A stretch of DNA of 60,000 nucleotides from Apostichopus japonicus (lineage: Eukaryota; Echinodermata; Holothuroidea; Aspidochirotida; Stichopodidae), in NCBI RefSeq assembly GCF_037975245.1, contig NC_092573.1, positions 25,637,265 to 25,697,264 on the forward strand, given 5' to 3'. Below the pieces are notes generated by a model. That model worked only from the letters and a program-made list of their open reading frames with translations. It ran no database searches and was not told where the DNA came from. Positions within the stretch are counted from its first letter, which is position 1; each line of letters starts with the position of its first letter. The position numbers and the translations under genes were made by a program. Shown here piece after piece: positions 10,401-22,055 of the stretch.

Positions 10401-13400
10401 GTTGATGGTCCCACTGGTAACTGATGAAGACAGGACATGGTTTGTCTGACATCTCACCAACCGGCTTGGGAACCATTTGATCTGAGATGAACGGATAGTT
10501 GATTAAGTAAATTTGAGAAAGGATAAATCCATATTTGAGTATATTTGATCTGTGTCATGTCAACGTGTTAACTTGTTAAGAACATGCTTTCATGTTATAG
10601 TTACGCGAATCTTAAGAAGAACACAACAGGATTCATGGAATTAGAAAGGAAAACACCCCCTCACACCAAGCTCGACCCCACAGGTTCATTAGCCATGGAT
10701 TTAGCAATGGTTCTGGCTCCCAGTTACACCAATAGACAACAAGCTAAGACAAGTCCATGTTAAAATGGATCCACTAGGCTGCTGAAAGGTCCAAGACGTT
10801 CACGTACAGGGACTCTAATTTGACGAGAATGCTCATTATTATCAAATTAGTCTCAATGTATCAAACAACAAGAACTTAGTAGGATGTAATATCTATATTC
10901 GTTCATGAAACTCGATCATAATTTCAGTAGGGCCCTTTTTTGTCAATGTCATATCTGTTGCTAGAAGCTGGTTGGTAGTGCACGGCAACCTTCTCTGCAT
11001 TTCCCTGCCATCAACATTTTCTTTTTACTATGTATCCGCTGTAAGCTATTCACGTTACATCAAACTTTGAAACAACCTTACCTGCTTCTTCTAAAGCTTT
11101 TTCTACGATCTCAGCTGCCTCTGTCCTTCCCATATCTTGCAGAGCGGTCAAGATGGCGTAGGTTGCGTCACTACTCTTATGAGTGGTGTACCATTCAGCT
11201 AATATAGCCATGGTAGGGTCAGGAGACAAGGCCCAGTTACGGACGTCTTCACCAGAATAACCCAGACGAATGGCCAGGTACCTCCAGTCATACTCGTGCT
11301 CGGGGTTAAGAATCTTAGAAACGTCACGTGACCACTTGGGCGCATTTGTTATCGTCTGAAAAAAATAAAATGAAAGAGTTATAATTAACTCATTAACGTC
11401 ACAGCCAAAATAAACATTAGAGAACACGATGCATGGTTTATCCACAAGATGGGGTCAAAGTTTGGAGTGCAAAGAAGGATAATAAACTTTCAAACCCAAG
11501 GTGTTCGCTCAGTGATCGTAGTCATTATAACGCTTATTGTGGGGGGGGGAGGGGGGTTTACACTTGCGGTGCATTGGGGGCTGGTTTGAGGTCTGACCAA
11601 ATTGCATGGATATGCTCTCCTAATTATTAAATTTTCTATACCTGATCTATGCTTATATTGTCGGCATAAAAGTCATGAGGTTAAAAGTTAAAATGACGTT
11701 CTAGACAGAAAAGTAAATGTAAATGTTTGAAAAAAGAGTCTGAAGGTGATACCTACCTTGTGATCAATTTCTTCTACTTTTTCTACAGTCTCGTCGACAA
11801 CAACCTCCAGTGTTTCCAGTCTGTCTCCTTGTTCCGTAACTTCATTCTGAACATCCTCCAGCTTCTCGCCTTGCTCTGTAACCTCTTCATCCAGTCGTTT
11901 GACATCATTCTCTGTTCCGGTTACGCGTGTATCCAGTTCACCTATTTGTTCTTTTTGCTCTGCCACGTTTGTACTCACATTTTCTAAACTTTAAAATTAA
12001 CATAAAAAGGAAACCACTGACATGTTTGAGATAGAGATTTAAACACATTTATTTATATAGGGTTATGTTATGGACTTTCCCATTGTGAAATGTGAAACTA
12101 GGAAATGCTCATTGATTGAGTAGAATCTGTACATCTTCAGAATGAACGCATAGTTGTTTAATCTGATCATTTCTTTCGCCAAAACCTTATTGGAATAGCA
12201 GACACCATTTCTCTAACACTATTGTGAGTTATGAGCATTATGAGTTGAAAACGCCACCTTATTATGCACATGTAGAAATCGGAAGCGACGGACCAGTGGA
12301 AGAGGAGTAAAGATAATCGTCAAAAGTTTCATAGTATAGGGAATTAGGGAGTGTGAAGGAATTGAGGGGGAAATGTAAATATACGGAAGAAGGCCATGTG
12401 GTAAAGCACTTCAAATATCATTCTTGAAAACGCAAACAATAATTATGTTGAACACTGATGCTGCGGAAGTAACGATTGAATCCATTCAAATTACACGTAC
12501 CAGGCCAAAGACATGATGAGGTGTCTGTACTCCCGAGTCAGGTGTTCATAGCGTATCGATGTTGTCTGTTTGTAAAGTCGCTCTAAACTTGTGACAATAC
12601 AGCTTTACTGAACAACGCTGTCAGTATATGGATTAACCCCAAAATTGATCTATCTTGTTGATTCTGCTCAATTTTTGTGCACAAATGTTTCAGTCTGTAA
12701 AGTTTTTTTTCTTCCCATTTACCATATACAATAGAAAATTTGAAGATGACTTTTTTCTTTAAAAAATCATATTGCTCATGTACAAATGTAAGGGGTAACG
12801 GGATATCCAAGCAGTACTCTGTTTTAGAAGATAATGTCGGTAGCAGCCGGACAGAAAGTTGTACCGCACGTGTAAAGAATTAACATAAAGGAAACTTACG
12901 TTCGGTCTTCCAGGAAGTCTATGATACTCTGGACCATATCTTGTAGTCCCATCTGGGTTCCATTTTTCTCTGCCTCTATTGCTGCTCTATGTTTCTTTAA
13001 TGGTTCTTTGTGAGCCTGTCCAATTCGTTTCATCTCCATCAGAATCACAGTCTTCCACATGGGATCAATGGTTTTTAACTTCTTCGCCATTAGAGTCAAA
13101 TATTTGTCGGCCATTTTCTAGTAATGTTATAAATAATTACATTATATGAGTCCGACTTTTAGTCTATTCAGACGGTTGTTTAAGTGACGGATATCAATAC
13201 ATTCCATTTGGGTGATATATGGATCCACAATATCCCTCAATTAATGTGACAATTATGCTTGACCAATAGCCAACTAAAGATACCGGTAGATAGGCTACTC
13301 AAATAATGTACTAAATAAATACTAAATTCTTTACTTCATGTAGTCCTACATATATATTATGATCGTCACAGTTTAGGCTCTTCTTTCGAATTGTTTTATC

Positions 13401-13571
13401 TAAGTCATCAATTCCGCTATCTCACAGTCAAATTAATAACCAGACTAGTGGTGGTAAACTCGGAAAATTACCACCAGTGTTACTATATCACATGTGTGTC
13501 GTGAAAATTGAGTTAAGTTGAGTTAAGCTATTGAGTTAAGTGACCTACACACAATGCACGACATATGCACG

Positions 13572-13609
<38 letters not shown>

Positions 13610-16600
13610 TTAGTATACTCTAGTATAGTATCTTACTTCATTCATTCTCCCGATATTTGCAATCGTCTTACAGGCAGAAGCTACCGTCATTGGATTCTTT
13701 TCCCACGCATCTAGTAACTGTTTGCTGTACTTCTCAACTTCCCCTGGGTACACTGCCGCAACTTCAGCGATAGCCATGTAGGCAACATGAACACACGACG
13801 TACTTTCGAGGTCCTGTATGACAGTGCCAAGTATTGGAACGATTCTCTGGAATCCAAAAATTATACATACAATATGTTTTTATGTAATCAAACAATACAA
13901 TAGTATGTAAATAATAGATTATGGCATATATTCTAATTTCTATTAACACTGTAGACATAACTATCTTCTAAATATACAGAAGGTACAGAATACCAACATC
14001 TATTTTAGTTCGGGAGGTATCGTTCGATGCTTCCTGATGTACAAGATTGAGGCCTATAAAAGAAGTTTAAAGTAGAGTAGAGCTTATAGTTCTTGAAGTA
14101 TTAATGTTCTAATGTTTCCATCAGAGTTATGTTACCACAGATCGAGCAGACTGAGTTAAAAGAAAATACCTTTGGCTCTCTCTTGGCGACATCTCCGAGA
14201 AACATATAGAAATAAGTTTTCTCAGAGTCGTCCATGTCATCAGCGGCTTTTTCTGCAAGCTGGTCAAAATGTTTCATAACTTTCTCGGGTGCATCCTTGT
14301 ACAAAGGTTGTAAAACCACTGAAAAAAAACAAGTAGCATGTGCTGATGACATACTTCTGATGATGATTAAGATTGATAGCCTATATAAATAGCCTATACT
14401 TAGGCTATACTTATATGTATGTATATATATATATATATATTGAGACTATAGTTGAGACTAGTAGTTGTAACTCAGAGTTTAACGAGTTGAGAGATCATCA
14501 GACAGCTCAAATATATATATATATTTATATATACATAACCCCACCCGGGCTAGCTAAATTGACCACCAAACAATAGGATATCAATGATAAGTACTTGCAC
14601 CACATTCAAAACAAGCATAGTTATACTATACTTAAGCAAATTACTTAAGGCAATCCCCTCGAATTATGTCGTAGTTGTAAATGAACTTACATCCAAGTGT
14701 TGACCCTTTCCCTTCTAAGTAGACTTCCATGACTGTATCGGCGCAGGGTATTAATAGTTCTGTTTGCTGGTAGATACAACCAATCGCAGTAGCGGCCATC
14801 TCCTCGAGCTGGTCATTTTCACATTTCATCAGTTTTACTGCTCCAGGAATAAAGGCCTTGATCGCTGATGCATTGCTGAAGCTCTATGAGAGGCAAAATG
14901 GTACCGACATATTGAAACAGTTGCGCTTAAAGATCATAAACTGACTCCACCCCCCCCCCCCACACCCCAACTACCCCTCCCTTTCTAACCCACGACCAGT
15001 CCCCAATAAAACATTCCTAATAACGTGCACCCAGTTTTTGCATAATTCCAACTGTTAATGCACCCGAACCGAATTGTACAGTTGCTTATAATAGCGTTTT
15101 CGACTTGAATATATTGCGCATTTATATGCATCTGTGTTAGAACATGGTGACACGTGTTAGTCACATTTTATTGCGGCCTGTGTTAAAAAAATATATAAAA
15201 ATATATAAAAAAATATATATATAAAAATATTATTAAAACAATATATATATATATATATAATACCACTACGATTTACTGTATTGTATCTTTAACATATCTA
15301 GCTCTCGCATGCTCCCAAAACATAACACGTGTTAGTGTGTTATAACACCCTGGCATATAAATGCATAATATGCTACACGTTAAGAACAAATATAAGCTCA
15401 CACCTTTTCGGCTTGGGTGGTTAATGATACATCAGGAGAAAGCATATAATGTGACAGAATTGGTGATGTTTTCTTCACCCATGATATTTCACTTTCAGTT
15501 CGACAACAGACTATAAAACATATTTGTAATTTGTATGGTATCAACAACTCCCTGCCTATAATTTGACGTTAATATCCATTTATTACATAAGCAGTGTAGC
15601 CTATACATCTGTCCTATTCTGTCTGTAACCAGGAAGTTGTTATGGAAACAACTCCCCGATTGACTCACTTGCATGACTGTACTAGTGAGTATGTTCATTG
15701 CGACTGTGCCATATCCAGACATTGGTTGACCATCCAGATCCTGCTCGATTGTGTAGTTAAATAACTTGGATAGCTCATCCGGGGCTTTTCTATAAGAACA
15801 AATATAGTGAGAAAGAATATTACAAAGCTCGATGCTATAATCAAGCTAAGATCTAGGTAAATTATCAGTGGGCGGATTGAGGACTGAATCTGTGAACGAG
15901 CAGAGAGACGGATGGTCTACTTTCCATTGAAGGGAAAGATGAAACTTTGTATGTTACCAAAAATGAAACAGGGGTATTTCTATTTCACGAAAAGGAGCAC
16001 TTTCAGGAGTACTATAAAAGTTGGCCCCGTGCCTACTTAACCACCCTCACCCCCTAATTCCCGTCCACCTCACCTTGCACCCTCTAACGGCACATCAACC
16101 TTTTTGTTCAAATGATTTTTTGTTACGATCATACTGGTATTCCAAAAAAGGTTTCCAACATCGGCATTGTTTAATTAGAGATGAAACATACACTAATGTA
16201 TACTTATATTTCACTCGTTAATCTGGTCGATGATCAATCCTAAAGCACCCAAGTGGGTGCATGTATCTAATATCGTAACTACCAACTATACTATACATGT
16301 ATCTTCATTTCAAGAAAAATATTGCTAATTGGTATGCGAACTTACACGCCTTTCTGCCCTATTGAACTGATGGTAGAGGCTACAAAACGGCTCTTGCTCG
16401 ACCACTCTGAGATATCATTTCCCTCTCTTTGGCACCATTCCAGCATCGCCGTATATAACTCTGGGAGTTGACCTTCAGTACCCTATACAAATCAAAATAG
16501 ATTACAATGATATTAGTCTGCATGCTATTAAGAGCTATAGTATAAACCTCGATGAGTGGGATCCAGTAAAAGTACACGTGGAAGAAAAGTCCCATCCACA

Positions 16601-18816
16601 AATTCTCTCTCAACCAACTGGAATAAAGAGTAGGATTAAACGGATTCAATATTACTAACAGATTAAAATGGAACGGAGGGATGGAGACAGTGTGTCATGA
16701 TAGCACGGGCTCAGTCAAGTTGGAAGGAAGACGAAATTCTAATAAATCATAATGTTTTCTCCTAAAGTGACATCTTACCATCACAAGGTGGAGTCGATGA
16801 TCGCATCCAACAAATCCCTATGTCAAGTTACAGAGTGTTTGATATTTTAAACAGTGTAATTTTTTCACTATGTGATGATGCCAAATGATAGGATAATGGA
16901 TCTCACCCACCGCGTAATGCAAAATAAAAACAAATAAAAGGAAAATAAAACAGTTTGGGTTCTAATTATGTAGATGGGAGTATTGGTATGTGGTGGGTTT
17001 CAACGAATGCACCCACCACGTCGATCAAGAGCAAGTCAAGTAATACAATCTGAGAATTGTTCGGTACTACCTTAGAGACGAGCATTTTTGACAAGTGATA
17101 AGTTTGTGTTTAACAAGGAACACAGTGTCCAATTGACTGATCCGTACAAATTTCTATTGTGACGCTGTACTTACGTCATAATTCATATCGCTGGTAGCAT
17201 GAATGCCACATCCAAGAACGTAGCCCATTTCATCCGTTCTCTTGTAGGAAGCTATTAATAATCCCATTATCTTCTTGTTCACTTTCTTTATAATTTTGTC
17301 CCGGCTGAAAAAAAAGCAATATACACGAGTGTGTCAAGTTGGTTTTCCATTTAAATATACATAAAATTCATTGTCGAGAAGTAAACGTCAAAAGGGTGAA
17401 AGTAAACACAGGAATCAAGGACTTACGATCAATTCGTCAACAGAAACCCCACCGTCCCCCACCGGGTCACAACACCACCCCCACCCTCTCTCTACACTGA
17501 GCAAATTGGTGAAAATATTATCAATAGTAACGGTTACAATTTGTTACATTTCAGATAGATGTCATTGGCTGTTTCCTGATTACCAATTCAGTCAACACTT
17601 TTAATATCTTATGAATAAACTTACACGAAGGCCTCTATCATGTGTTCTATGCAGCCTTGTAAGGCCTCTCCGATTTCTGTGTCGGCAGGTTCTCGATCTT
17701 TCGACCACCAGTCATCTTTCTTAGTTCTTACTAGTGCTACCGGTTTATTCAGAATATCTACGATAGCCTCGGCTTCCTTGACTTTGCCCTGTGGGATAGG
17801 TCGATTTACAAATATATTAAATTGTCCAATCGAGAAACGTGTTTCCAAATATATATATATATATATAAAAAAAATGTATATTATGTACTTATGTATGTGA
17901 ATAAATTTGTGTCGACTAAAGTTCCTATTCTAAGTTGCAACATATATGCAATACACGGCCGATTTAAAGACGTTATCAATACCTACCTTCCAATCGACAT
18001 AATGTTTGGACTCAAAAATAGTTTTTGCCAGCTTGTAGTAATCTTTTCTCTGTTTGCTGATGCCCTCTGTGCAAATCTTAATAAGGATGTCAGCATGTTT
18101 CCCTTTACTGTAAGAAAGAACGAGACCAATAAAGTGAAAATGCCAACATCATCATGAGGATTGAAGAACAAGGATCAAAGGTCACAGATCCCACCCTCCC
18201 ACCCAACACCTCAACACCCCCCCCTCCATCTCCAACATTTCCCATCCTTATCTCGTTCAGTTGCACTTTTTATACAACTTACATAAACAAAATCGAACAA
18301 AGGTATTCAATATGGAATATGATAATCAGATTTTTCTATTCATCACATTCTGGTGATTATCCCATCTTCAAAAAAAAAACGAATCACTCACTCACCCGCC
18401 CCTCCCCCACCCTCATCTTCGTCCCCTCAAAGGCCACTTAACTGTGGAAGGAAAGATGATAAAATCTGAAATAATGCCATGCGATGAAAATCTCCACTCG
18501 CCCTATTCCCCTCTCCCACTTCCCACCTCCACAACAATACATACCACTCCCTGCCCCCGTCCCCACCCCCGTCCCCGGACTGTAAGTAGCGGATGATACT
18601 GTTACATATCTATATATTAAACTCAAATTAAAACACGTACGACTTTTGACAGTTTTCTAATCCAGGATTCTCGATGGCGTCACACAGATCATGCACCTCA
18701 TCATCAGTGGTGTCTTTATTTGTTGAGCTGACCGCATTTAAGATTTCTTTTCCATATTTGGCGATGGAGTTTTCTTCTTCTTTGATTTTCTCGATCAGTT
18801 CTTCCAGTTTACTCAT
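7194..18816 (-). CDS. Gene A: Melted-like helical / coiled coil / Death / TIR / TIR / CaaX protein, 17 exons, 1135 aa
   Basis: Exons rebuilt from GT-AG borders, phase and comparison with gene B: 18816-18641, 18107-17987, 17788-17625, 17304-17175, 16482-16346, 15789-15669, 14883-14691, 14318-14170, 13846-13637, 13117-12900, 11988-11757, 11355-11082, 10481-10219, 9847-9616, 9348-9248, 8748-8572, 7703-7194 (3408 bp with stop). The frame stays open throughout. Approximate residues: helical repeats 1-535, coiled coil 540-617, Death 630-702, TIR1 720-850, TIR2 915-1030, Pro/Ser tail 1045-1118, Lys cluster, then CSIL at the C-terminus. TIR and Death domains are protein-interaction modules of innate signalling; TIRs can also cleave NAD. 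A membrane-anchored signalling or NADase role is inferred, not shown. The start ATG begins a helical segment that matches gene B exon 1 in phase. The exon 11 acceptor (ttttaaag) is weak and was chosen by homology with gene B. Confidence 0.88.
7703..8748 (-). other. Gene A TIR2 domain (exon 16 and start of exon 17)
   Basis: Exon 16 (8748-8572) encodes [11 protein letters not shown] and [12 protein letters not shown]. The domain continues in exon 17 with [23 protein letters not shown] and a WPPPGP segment. The putative catalytic Glu is residue 985. All landmarks of TIR1 are present, so TIR2 of gene A looks functional. The intron lies before the VVLSC strand, not after the Glu as in TIR1. Confidence 0.9.
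8040..8420. repeat. Probable interspersed repeat in intron 16 of gene A
   Basis: Contains related segments in opposite orientation (CCGTGTCCAGGGG near 8080 and CCCCTGGCCGTGTCC near 8405), a poly-G run at about 8109-8118 and GGGGCAC/GTGCCCC words. It looks like a non-autonomous element, but no coding part or clear ends are visible. Confidence 0.4.
9616..10481 (-). other. Gene A exons 13-14: TIR1 domain
   Basis: Exon 13 carries box 1 (VFISYQW), the [14 protein letters not shown]-loop region and [11 protein letters not shown]. Exon 14 carries KPIIPILIE and a WPPEG segment. The Glu ending exon 13 (residue 796) lines up with the catalytic Glu of TIR NADases (Glu642 in the WVHKE of SARM1, the Glu of the plant CLxEL motif), so NAD cleavage is possible but unproven. 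The intron falls directly after that Glu codon. The protein sequence of exon 13 equals that of gene B. Confidence 0.92.
9640..11338 (-). repeat. Inverted near-identical tract, gene A side (exons 12-14)
   Basis: Reverse complement of about 39663-41300 with very few differences in exon 12, intron 12, exon 13 and exon 14. Similarity drops sharply inside the first codons of exon 12 and the last codons of exon 14. Intron 13 (9848-10218) does not align except at its splice ends. Interpreted as gene conversion or a very recent partial duplication. Confidence 0.8.
11082..11355 (-). other. Gene A exon 12: Death domain
   Basis: The exon encodes a complete Death fold of the MyD88/ankyrin type. Visible hallmarks are [10 protein letters not shown] (helix 1-2), a Trp in VRNWAL, the [10 protein letters not shown] stretch (the DPT...LL..W signature) and [20 protein letters not shown] (helices 5-6). 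Such domains assemble homotypic signalling complexes. Only three residues differ from gene B. Confidence 0.9.
11757..11988 (-). other. Gene A exon 11: coiled coil
   Basis: A single 232-bp exon rich in Glu, Lys, Gln and Asp with hydrophobic residues at heptad spacing. It has an internal repeat, [12 protein letters not shown] followed by [12 protein letters not shown]. No Pro or Gly-rich breaks occur inside the heptads. It lies between the helical half and the Death domain and probably drives oligomerisation, the role the SAM domains play in SARM1 (inference). Confidence 0.8.
12900..18816 (-). other. Gene A exons 1-10: N-terminal helical domain, Melted/VEPH1-like
   Basis: About 540 residues, almost all predicted amphipathic helix, with many exons of 40-45 codons that look like one or two helical repeats each. 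From exon 7 to exon 10 the order of motifs resembles the N-terminal armadillo-like region of Melted/VEPH1 as I remember it: a short segment with L(Q)PLY, a DxEKTYxYxxL helix, a [10 protein letters not shown] helix, an IANIGRM turn, then ILMEMKRI (VEPH1 has a similar ILLLEIKSI). The PH domain that ends VEPH1 is absent and a lipid anchor sits at the far C-terminus instead. The alternative is a generic ARM/HEAT superhelix as in SARM1. The family link is an inference from memory and needs a profile search. Confidence 0.55.
13575..13612. repeat. (CA)n(TA)n compound microsatellite in intron 9 of gene A
   Basis: CACACACA followed by TATATATA, just upstream on the plus strand of the exon 9 donor of gene A. 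Confidence 0.95.
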
Positions 18817-21800
18817 GTTGATTTAGCTAATGGAAATTTTAGTAGTTTTTTACCAAAGAGTGCTCTGAAAAATCAAAATCAAAAAGAGCTAAAGTGTATA
18901 TTTTGACAAACAAGCGGACAACGTTGCAGATAATCTGTATATATAACTCTTAATATGCTAGAAAATAGAAATAATGGTAACAGCAAGTAATCAAAAAGTT
19001 CAACAGCATTTAAAGTTACACTGAGATCATTTTACCAGTCTATAAATGTCAGGATTTCTTTTTTAACAAAGACAGAAACTTCTGCCAGGTACTTTAACAA
19101 ACCTTGCTTTTCAGACTTTTCAGAATGTTAGAACTATTTTATTTATTAATTTTATTTATTTCTTAAACAACATATATAGCTGTACCTGCATGTTTCAATA
19201 ATTTATAATTACTTACAAATACAACAAATTTCGCCCAGAAGAAAATATTTTAAAAAAAAGGAGTAGGTTAAGGCCTGTTTTCAAGTCGCTGTGCATGATT
19301 CTAGAATAAAGAGTGTCGATAGTTGTTTTGCTAGAATTTCTACTTGGAATACTTACTCGAGTTTCTAGGATCAATTTGTTTACAATATTCATTGTGCTTT
19401 AGTATTTATGAGGGAGGACACAGAAAGATCCATCCATTAGCCCCCCCCCCCCCTTCTCACCTTAGCCCTTATTCTTCCTTTCAACACGATGTACACACGC
19501 TTGCACTTGAGGCTCAGAACGATAATTTGCCTGAGTAATTATTTATCATTATCACTCCCCCAATTCCCCCACCCCTATCCCCTACCCCCATCCCGAATCC
19601 CCACTGACAAGTTCATCGTTTTCTACACTAGATCAAAATGTTCTTCTTTACCAGTTTAGGTTCTTCAAGATATACCAAGTGTGTCTGCGTGTGTAAATGT
19701 GTGTATATTCGCTTGGAGACCTATATTGGGAAAATATGAAAAGTACTTGAGAACATTTTAATCAATCCTGTCAAGACCAACAAACAGACTTCTCTTTTTT
19801 CAATACTATAGCAAAGAGACGCTTTGATCAGTATTTGTTATGTTTACACTTGTTTTTGTGATTCGTGCAAGATGATTCTTTCTTTTTTTCAATTAAAACA
19901 AAAAGGTTAGAAATCGGGGGCGTATTTTTTACGCCAAACAACGTGTTTATTACGTCACTGTAAAACTGTAGTAGCCTACTTATATTTATAAACAAAAAAA
20001 TGCTATAAAAAAGCAAATATGATAACATAGTTCACACTTCCAACTCAAATATGATGTTGTTATTATTTGGGTTGTCATCGTTGTTGGCAGAAGTAAAATA
20101 TTTTCTTTCTTAAAGTTGTACCTATAGCAACCATCCATCTTCGTAATTATCATCAATCACATAGCAACGGTATAGTTTGGAAATTGACATGAAGTGGTCT
20201 GTCTTATTTGATTTAATGATGAGAGGACTGCGCAGAGGGTGAACAAACTGTAAGTAAGTAATGATAACATTAACTTAATTGAAAGTGAATGGTATCAGAA
20301 TAATAGAGTAACAATACTAAATCATTCCGAGTCATCTACTGATGACGTAAGTTACGAAAAGCAGAAGCGAATCAATATCATGACAGATTGAGGTAAGAGT
20401 GAAGTGTAAATTAAAATGTCACTTAAAGTCATCTGTACAAAATCATCAAGCCATATCATAACTTGACAAAATTTGTAAATGTTAGTAAGAAGATATGTTC
20501 ATAAAAGTGATTCTAGTAATACAAATTATAGCAGAAAACGAGGAGGTTGAAGTTAGACAATTCAACTAATGATCAGTGTTTGATTACCAACTTTCAGTTG
20601 CTGTTGTTTTGTTCTGTTTTTTTGCTGTATTTTTTGGTTAAACCGATGGTACAAACAAGATAGATGTATTATCATTTGACGCCAGAAATTTGTCTAGATG
20701 TTTTGTGTGGAAAATTACAAAATCAAACCTCAGGCCTTCTTGAAGGTTCGATGATGCTACCAAAGATAACATATTGTAGTAACTTGCTGTACAAATGTCC
20801 CCTGAAGCTAGAGGATATGTTCGTGTTTAGTATACTCTTTCAACTTTGAATGATTGATTATCGGGGATGGGTGTGGCCTAGAGATCACTAGAGCCGATTC
20901 CAGATGACGGGGATCTTACCACAGGAACCATTACAAGTTTAGACGGGATTCTGAGGCATTTAATAGACTATATAAATTAGTTGTATAATTACGTCAACAC
21001 GAAAGGTTGTACTATAATAAAAACTCCTTTGTGTGTGTGTGTTTGTTGGGGTGAGTGGGGGTCTGGATTGGGATTTGTGTAGTGTTGGAAAAGGTGATGT
21101 GCACCATCTCCAGGACCCTTCCCCCCCCCATTCCTCACCCTTGGATCCCCTCTTGATCACTGACTTTTGCGTAAAGTTTCTCGGTGTGGCAATATCTCGG
21201 TTTGGCAAAGTGTCCTCGGGTGGCAATGAAATGAATATTGGGACCATTAAAAAGAAATTCCTATATGAAGTTTTGAAGAAATGGTATTGTGAAATCGTCA
21301 TTACAGGTTTGTTCAAAATATTTCACGTAAAATATTGGTTGAATCCAGTTTCAGTTTGCGTACCCCCCCCCCCCCCCACCAATGTATGTGCGTTCTACAT
21401 TATATCCAATCAGTGTGTATTCCACTTCTATACAGCATCAGCGACTGCGTAGGGTTCAAGGGACGTGCATTAATCAGCCGGAGCTGCATTGATCAACAGG
21501 ACGATTTCTTGGGGAAAGGGGTAGAACACTGACCGCGACCCCCCCCCCCTTGTAAAAGAGCTAATAAGGCATATACTTAATTAGTTGATTTGCATAAATA
21601 TACTAGACAGTCGTGAAAAAGTTAATATTTAAACCTTCAACACATATAGTGACTCACGGAAATCTCATAACATCTTATAAGAGATAACGATACCAAAAGC
21701 AATTCGAATGTTAATGCTTTGTGATCTTTGTTATGCAGAAACAACATGAATATTCATGAAAACCACATTTTTTTATTGCTTCCATTATAAAAAAAAAATA

Positions 21801-22055
21801 AGGCTGATTGAGTTTTGTATACAATATGATATTGAAGTGCAGTATACGTGTGATATCAATACACTGTGTTACCATGTAGCTTATAACAAGGCCAAGTATT
21901 GATTTTAATTGTGATCAACGAATAGTTGAAAAAAAAAACACCAGGAAGTCTATCAAATGAAAATCAATGCATTGTATAGCATTAATATGGAAACAAAATT
22001 CTCACTGTGCGAATCCTGTATAGGCCGGTGTTCAAGTACCGTACTGTATATGTTG
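18817..22055. other. Intergenic stretch upstream of gene A
   Basis: No convincing coding exon on either strand. It holds AT-rich DNA, several C-runs (for example near 19441-19454, 21121-21129, 21364-21378 and 21541-21549) and the TATA-like box of gene A. Together with the right repeat copy it separates the two divergent start codons. Confidence 0.6.
18938..18946 (-). promoter_or_regulatory. TATA-like box of gene A
   Basis: On the minus strand TTATATATA lies about 125 bp before the start codon at 18816. In AT-rich DNA this is weak evidence. Confidence 0.3.
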
